Assembly: GCA_034509755.1 (NCBI GenBank)
Contig: CM067542.1
Coordinates: 21,333,001-21,397,000 of the forward strand
Length of the DNA: 64,000 nucleotides
Source: Anisodus tanguticus
Taxonomy: Eukaryota; Streptophyta; Magnoliopsida; Solanales; Solanaceae
Reading direction: 5' to 3'
The position numbers and the translations under genes were made by a program. Under the pieces are notes generated by a model. It had not been told where the DNA came from. It saw nothing but the letters and a program-made list of their open reading frames with translations, and made no database searches. How positions within the stretch are numbered: the first letter of the stretch is position 1; every line of letters begins with the position of its first letter. Below are positions 57,641 to 64,000 of the stretch, piece by piece.

Positions 57641-58752
57641 GATTTGTTCAGAAAATGTTGGTCCGAATGTTGTGCAACATTTGTCCCAACATACTTACAC
57701 ATTTATATCAATACTTTAGGAGATATGTTGAATCAAATGTCACAACACCAAATCCAACATTAACAATCTCTCCCTTTTTGTCTTTCTTCACAAAACTAAT
57801 TAAAATGTAAAGTTGACTTAGGATGTTGTCACAAATGTTGTCCGACATCTGTGATCAACAATTTCAAGGTCATGCTCTCCTTAACCTATGATGGCATACA
57901 AGCAAAAACATGTGTATACCGATTCATAGGATTAGAAAAGAAAAAAATATGAGCACACATATCACATATCATCCAATATATACAAACCACAAATAGAAAT
58001 ATTCATTGTCAACAAATATCGATATCAATCCACTAAAGATGCTCATACAACATCGACAAAAGCAACAACTCCCTCCTTGCTTATCATACAGCAGTAGCTT
58101 CCAGCAGCTTTCTACTCCTGCATAACAGCTTCAACTTCCTCTACAGAACAACCTTTAGCTTTCCCCCCTGCATCAGCATCATCTCCCCTTTTTGTGAAAA
58201 AAGTTGCATCATGAAATGGTCTCTAGCTTGTATCAGGACATTTCTTGCAGCAACAACCTCGAAATCAGTTGGTTGATTTTTCTAATTTGATTCACAAGCC
58301 ATTTTGTAGACAGTTTAGACCGTCCCTGGACGATGTTGTTGCCTGAATGTTGGTGACATTTCGGAAACATTTTCACTTTCTTGGGCCTTCCTTCTTCCAA
58401 GGCAAGTCGATGACTCGTCATTGCTCTTCAAAATTGCTTTGTGTACAAGTGTAAAGTCGAGAGCCTTCCCTAAAGTGTCTTCTCTCTTAGGCTCAAACCC
58501 TTGGGTGATTAACACTTTGTAGATCGGTTAGGGAAAATGAAGGATTGAAGTTGATTCTTTCTCAGCCAAGTTGGCAATTTGATTAAATATCATTTTTCCC
58601 AAATTAATTTTCAAACCTTTCCCAACTTTATACAATAGGGTGGCTTGTTCAGATGTTACAATTGACTCATTCATCGAAGGTAGCCAATTGTGAATAGCAA
58701 TTTTGTGGAGGGTTGAAAACGGGGTTGTTAGTTTGGAGGCTGAACATCTAGG
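57641..58752 (-). repeat. Second copy of SIRE flank (LTR start and env-like end)
   Basis: It is homologous to 47606-48715 base for base with scattered one-base indels. It contains the beginning of the SIRE LTR (57641-57765), its polypurine tract and the C-terminal env-like segment (minus strand), now broken by extra frameshifts (near 58260, 58330, 58385 and 58455). It is joined on the left to the first ~13 bp of a LARD LTR. Confidence 0.93.
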
Positions 58753-61611
58753 TGTCGCGCCCGATTTTGACCTGCGGGCTTCGCGACGCGATGGCGTCGA
58801 TTCCCTCCGGATGGATTAGAAATGCTTGCTTGAGGAGTCGCCACCTAATTATTCTAAGGTGAATTAGGACACCTAAATTCTAACTACAAAAAAAATACAA
58901 AATAACTCCAATTTTGTGGTCTCTGCGAAACTAATGAAATTCTAGGTAAGGGTTCTTTATTATCCTAAAGGGAAGGGGTTAGGCATCCTTTAAGATCCGC
59001 TAACTTGCGGTTATCCGATCAAATTCAGGTTAATTGTTATGCTAAGAAAAATACATGTTTTTACAAATATAAAAATAATGTTACAAGATGTTAATAAAAT
59101 GATGCATTTTTGTACAAGTATGCATTTGTATGGCATTAATATACATGTAAAGCTGAAAAAAGTATAAATATGCATTTGTATGAAAATTGATAGAAATATA
59201 TGCAATGTAAATTGTATGGGTGACGAGCCTAAAAATAGATAACCTAGCGATGGGTTTCCAATTTTAGACTACCCTATCAATTAATTCTATCTATTCTAAA
59301 TGTTTCAATAATTTCGGAGTACAATAATATTACAATACGTAATGAAAATAAAGATGAATTAAAGAAAGTAAAAGACAACAACAAAAATAAGAAATCTCCG
59401 AGGGGTATTTGCCTTCTTTGACTTTATCTTTGCAAGCCGTCAAGAATAAACGGTTAGAAACAATTGAATATACATAACTTCGGATTCGTATCCAAAACAA
59501 TAAATGTTTTGATTACGGAGGGCTCGACTCAAATTTTGAAAAGATCATTCCAATCACGTCGTGGTCGCGAACGTATGACTCGTTGGTCATTTTAGTTGCC
59601 TTGCCTACCGAACATGTTGGTCTCTTGGGTGAAAAAGATTTAAGTTTCATCCTTGCCCGTAAGTTTTATTTTCCGTCTTTACAAATGTGGAGGCCTAAAA
59701 AATCGACGGATATTTTTTCATCGGCCATAATGCGATATAAATAAGGCAATAAAACAATAGTAACAAGTAAGATATCCGTTGTCCGGATACTTAAACAAGA
59801 AATGGCGAAAAAAAAAGAGGAACGAAATAAAAAAAAAGCGCAACCTCAAATTCAATTTCATCGGCCTAAGTGTAGTGTTAGTTAAAACAAATAAAACATT
59901 AATCCATTGCACGGATGTTAAAGAAAACAAGAAAGAGAAACGAAACGAAAGAAGAAAAAAAGTGTGGCCTCGAATTTAATTTCATCGGCCTAAGTGTAGT
60001 ATTTAATTCAAAACAGTAAAACAATAAAATATCCGTTGCACGGATGTTTAAATGCCCAAAAAAAAACAGCAGTTCGCAAAAAATGTCCGACCCGAATTCT
60101 CGAAATTTGACCCGACCCGGATCCCGAACAAAGTGATCGGTCCGGATTTTGGGTTGACCCGACCCGATTCAAATATATTTTTTATTTTTCAGATAATAAA
60201 CAACAAGATATTAAAACAAAAATCGGAAATTCATTCGAATCGGGTCGAATCGACCCGACCCGAATAAAGTTGACCCGACCCGAGTCGGATACTTCAATCC
60301 GAATCAAATTCTTTCCAAATTTCAGTAACCAACAACACAATATAAACATATAAAAATTTGGAATTTAACCAAACCGGGTCGACCCGACCCGGTCAATGAC
60401 CCGACCCGAATCGGATGTTTTTCAACCCGAATCGATTTTCTCCAAATTACGGATAACCAACAACACAATATAAACATATAAAAATCTGGAATTTAACCAA
60501 ACCGGTCGATCCGACCGGTCGTTGACCCGACCCGAATAGGATGTTTTTCAACCCGAATCGATTTTCTCCAAATTACGGATAACCAACAACACAATATAAA
60601 CATACAAAAATCGGAATTTAACCGACCCGGGTCGTTGACCCGACCCGATTTTCCTCCAAATTTCGTGTACACCAACAACAAAGTAAAACATAAACTCCGG
60701 AGATTTTCGTCCGACAAGGGGTGATCCGACCCGGATTGTGACCCGATCGGAAATAAAACCACCAAAACAGATCGGAAACCACCAACGAATCAAACCCGAT
60801 ACTACCAACAAAAGTACCAAAACCACCAACAAAAGCAAATCGGAAACCACCAACAAGAGTAAATCGGAACCTTCATTTTCGGACTTAGGACCTCAAAAAC
60901 CCCAAAATCGACGGTGGTGTGGGTGGTGTAGGGTGTCCGGTTGGTATCGACGTAGGTGGGGTAGGGTGGCGTCGACGATGTGACCGGCGACGTGGGGTCG
61001 CCGGTGTGGGGTGCGGCGTAGGGGCGGGGTGAAGGAGAGAGTTTGGTTGAGAGAGAGAGAGAGTGAGATATATGGAATGAATATGTTGTTGTAGGGTTTT
61101 GGTTTAAAAGGGGGAAATAAAGGGAATGGGAATTGGGTTGGGTGTTATGGGCCGACTTGGGCCTTTTCGGTTGGGCTTTGGATGGGTCCGAAAATGGATT
61201 GTTTTTTATTGTAATGGGTTGAATAGAAATTGTTTTGGGGGAAATGAAGTGGGTTATGGATTTAAAATATAAAAAAGAGGTTTAATTATATAAAAAGAAA
61301 GCTTTGCAAAATTTATAAATTATAAAGATGATAATATGATAAAATATAATATTTACGAAATGCTTGATGCTTAAATAAAAAAATAAAAAATGCAATGCCG
61401 TTTTGCGAAAAATAAAATAACATATAATATTAAGATAAAAGTATAATTATGATATAAAATGCAAATGACAATAAAAAATGCAAATAATAATAATAATAAT
61501 AATGATATATATACATATATATGCCTATATTTTAAAATTGTTTTAAAGTGTCAAAAATATTAAAAATTGCAAATAAAATCATAGAAGATGGGACTAAATT
61601 GGGTGTCAACA
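58753..61611 (+). repeat. LARD LTR, copy 2
   Basis: 2859 bp, same ends as copy 1 and colinear throughout. Differences are mostly one- or two-base indels with few substitutions. It is followed by the target duplication CTAGG at 61612-61616. Confidence 0.92.
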
Positions 61612-61616
61612 CTAGG

Positions 61617-62202
61617 GATCCATTTCTTCATCATACCTCCAGTGATATATTCAATCACTTCATCCCTATTGTCTATGACCGTTCTGCTTCTCTAGCATTA
61701 TCTCCATCATCTAGTCATATACATTGATTTATAATAGAAGGTGTAAACAGATAGATCTTTTTTGTAGTGATATACCTTCTCAAATTTCTTTGAGGAGGTC
61801 TTCCCTATAACAGGGCTCAGATTAGCGTAAAACAACTTTACTACATTATCAACATACAGTCCTTTTACAGTGACAGATCCTAGGAGCTGTCTGTCCTTTA
61901 AGAATTCTATCAGTCCATATTCAGTACAAAAGGCAATATCAATTACTTCTCATGCTTGATTACTCTATTCTTGTAACAATCCCACATATCATAGTTAGTT
62001 TTAGAATAAAATTTATTTGAGTAAGCAGATACCTCAAAGTCTGAATTGGTGGATTCGGTACTGCTAGAGGATGTTGTTGTATGTGTGTTTCCAGATGTTG
62101 GTTGAAATGTAGACTTAGATGTTATGGCATCAGTGGCAATATTTGGAGCAACACTCGACTTTGTAGGTCTGGTAACTCCCTTTGGAAAGAATTGTTTTAA
62201 AG
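61617..62202 (-). pseudogene. SIRE env-like ORF, N-terminal part
   Basis: On the minus strand this continues the env-like frame interrupted by the LARD. Recognisable pieces include KQFFPKGVTRPTKSS, a Ser/Thr-rich stretch, NYDMWDCYKNRV and, after a stop, LFYANLSPVIGK and VIEYITGGMMKKW, whose frame would run straight into the segment ending at 48710. The N-terminus is cut by a hAT element at 62203. Confidence 0.65.
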
Positions 62203-64000
62203 TAGGGCTGTCCAGGAGGCTCGGTCGGCCCGATCTGACCCGGCCCATCCCAATACCCGGCCTGTCCTGTCCCGATCCCATAAAATTAAAATTGTTTTTG
62301 TCAGGGTTGGGGTTTGAACTCGGGACGAGGCCTGGGATCGTCCCACTTGTCCCGATCCCGACCCGCCCCATCTCAATCCCGTCCCGCCCCATCCCGTCCC
62401 GACCCGCCCCATCTCAATCCCGTCCCGCCCCATCCCGTCCCGACCCGTTCCCCTTTGCAAAAATAACCGTTGCAACAATGGCCAAATTTTGATTTTGGTC
62501 GTTGTACAACGGCTATAACGACCATTTCCCCCCCACCTAATAAACCCCCTACCTTCTTAATATTTATTTTTAACCCCTTAGTTAATATATTTACACTTTA
62601 ACCATATTTCTCAACTGTAAATAACTCATTTTCCTCTTCATTTTTCTCACAAATCTTCCTACCATTTCTGTAATCTCTCAATTTATCTCTCTACAATTCT
62701 ACAAATCTTCCCACTATTAAATATTATATCAAAGTTAAAAAATTGGGAGTAAAGTTGGCGACTAGCTTGAGGATCATCCATCGAGCAAAGTTTCAATTTT
62801 CAACCTCGATTGCACGTCGACGTTACGTCGGCGTTTGGTACCTTGGTTCCTTCTTTAAATTATTATTGTTACTTAATTTTATTTATCACACTTAATTTCA
62901 TTTACTTTAATTATTTATTTGCATAATTATAATGGAAGGATTGAAACCTATGATTAGAGTTAAGGTAAGGGTGCTTCTTCTAGTAGGGGTAACAAGGGTA
63001 AGAGTACTTCTTCTAGTAATCCTATTCCTAGTCCCGATGATTTGATTGATTTCAGTCATAAAACTACCTTTTTAATGATATACCATTAGATGATGAAGTA
63101 GATGAACCAGACTTTAATTTAGACGATAATATAGATGACACCCACTAGTGCACCTCAACCTCAGGCTCAGACTGAGTCTCAGCGTGAAACTGAAACTGGA
63201 ATGCCTCATATTCCCCCTAGTATGAATCGAGGCCCCACAAAATGAAAATTAAAATCAGATGCATGACATTTTTTGATAGGAACGAAGAGAATCAACTAGC
63301 TAGATGTAAAATTTGTAAAAATGTTTATAAATTTAAAATCGGAAAAGGTCAAGGTGGAACGAGAGATTTATTGAGACATGTACAAGGCGAGCACACAACT
63401 AGGTGGAATCAATACCAAGCTAAAAAATTGGGTGTGCGAATGCCATCTGAGTCGAGACAAGGTTCATATAGTGTCCCCGACCTAGTACATGGTCAAATTA
63501 ACCCAACGACGGGGGAAATATTTGGTCCTAAATATGATAAAAACAAAGATAGGGAAAATATGGCAAAATTAATTGCGGTGGAGGGTTTGCCCTTTTCATT
63601 TCCTTTCTCTCATGGTTTTATTCATTACATCCGAGAAACATATAATCCTTCTTTTAATGGTTTCCTAGATCAACTGCTAGAAGAGATGTTTTTAAATTTG
63701 CAAGTGAATATCAACAATATTTACGTTATGCACTGTATCATTTTAATGAAAAAATGGCTATCACTTCTGACATAGGTCGTAGTACTAACGATAATGATTA
63801 TTTAACGGTAACATGTCATTGGATAGATCAAAAGTGGTGTATGCAAAAACATATTTTAGCATATAGAGATATAGATGATAGGCACACTGAAAGTTTTAAT
63901 GCAGAAAATATTCAAGAAATTTGTGATTACTATGGAATAATTAATAAAATTATGACTATTACATTAGATAATGCTTCTTCTAATGATTATGCTATAAAAC
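62203..64000 (+). mobile_element. hAT (Ac-like) transposon, partial
   Basis: It starts TAGGGCTGTCCA, a typical hAT terminal repeat, at a point where the env-like frame of the host SIRE stops. The first 260 bp carry repeated CCCGTCCCGCCCC and CATCTCAAT words (41 bp period at 62369 and 62410), resembling subterminal transposase-binding arrays. A transposase pseudogene follows. The element runs past the window, so the other end and target duplication are not visible. Confidence 0.85.
62932..64000 (+). pseudogene. hAT transposase, N-terminal half
   Basis: From an ATG at 62932 a Ser-rich N-terminus is damaged by indels and stops. A BED zinc finger follows: the stretch RCKICKNVYKFK has the Cys pair, and LLRHVQGEH has the His pair (63300-63390). 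Next comes ENMAKLIAVEGLPFSF, the standard hAT segment, then after a one-base deletion near 63673 the frame continues as RDVFKFASEYQQYLRYALYH, VTCHWIDQKWCMQKHILAYR and IMTITLDNASSNDYA, the catalytic RNase H-like domain with an Asp in T-L-D-N-A. A TGA replaces the Trp codon before HFFDRNEEN. The C-terminal dimerisation domain is outside the window. Confidence 0.88.

Larger units (their letters stand above)
48716..61611 (+). mobile_element. Non-coding LTR (LARD-like) element with duplicated flank
   Basis: A long LTR (48716-51569) with TG/CA ends, a ~6.06 kb interior without any polymerase gene, a PPT-like tract (GTGGAGTCGCCATGC) and the first ~13 bp of a second LTR (57631-57643) are followed by a second copy of the SIRE flank (57641-58752) and a complete LTR (58753-61611). 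The host site CTAGG lies at 48711-48715, 58748-58752 and 61612-61616. The interior consists of tandem arrays and AT-rich DNA, so this is a non-autonomous element. LTR text (AAGGGAAGGGGTTAGGCATC, GTGTCAACA end) is of a kind common in Solanaceae; a Tat-like affinity is a guess. Confidence 0.8.

Overview
This window is plant nuclear DNA, most likely from a Solanaceae species or a close relative. The reasons are intron-containing plant genes (a five-finger CCCH zinc-finger gene and an AP2/ERF gene), a plastid psbB fragment in nuclear sequence, Solanaceae-type SINEs with (CAA)n ends, and LTR retrotransposons of the Tekay/Del, SIRE and Tat-like kinds common in that family. No search could be run, so species and family names rest on recognition of motifs and structure.

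Layout. 1-11950: decayed Ty3/gypsy DNA, namely a broken Tekay/Del-like element with an LTR fragment lodged inside its pol gene, then a second, related, probably solo LTR. 11951-16477: gene-poor DNA with a small tandem repeat, a GC-richer patch of unknown (possibly organellar) origin, an antisense psbB fragment of plastid origin, and the promoter and 5' leader of the zinc-finger gene. 16478-27846: the CCCH gene, seven coding exons, 477 codons, reading frame intact across all six introns. Intron 3 is 6.1 kb and holds a seven-copy ~347 bp array plus a deleted copia element, which itself contains a hAT-like insertion. Intron 6 holds two SINE-like elements. 27847-30759: 3' flank with a Stowaway-like MITE. 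30760-31773: a single-exon AP2/ERF gene on the minus strand. 31774-38900: AT-rich, largely repeat-free upstream DNA with two Stowaway-like MITEs and a weak SINE candidate.

38900-64000 is a nest of transposons whose order of insertion can be read. A minus-strand gypsy element (gag remnant plus LTR) received a copia element (39157-44025, perfect GTTAA target duplication). A minus-strand SIRE/Maximus-type copia (LTR 46023-47730, env-like ORF) lies in or beside the gypsy LTR. The SIRE LTR then received an 836 bp hAT-like element with a perfect 8 bp duplication. The SIRE env-like frame was split at CTAGG by a 12.9 kb structure made of a non-coding, LARD-like LTR element plus a second copy of the flanking SIRE DNA and LTR. 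Finally an Ac/hAT-type transposon entered the env-like frame at 62203 and runs off the window.

Only the CCCH gene and the ERF gene look functional. The most unusual feature is the 47606-61611 structure: two ~3.97 kb direct copies 10.04 kb apart, explained by a tandem duplication across a retrotransposon border followed by LTR-LTR collapse. The non-coding interior of that element carries three unrelated tandem arrays, one of which is a family of about nine dispersed ~100 bp units with a conserved CTACGTA / ACGTAG inverted pair.
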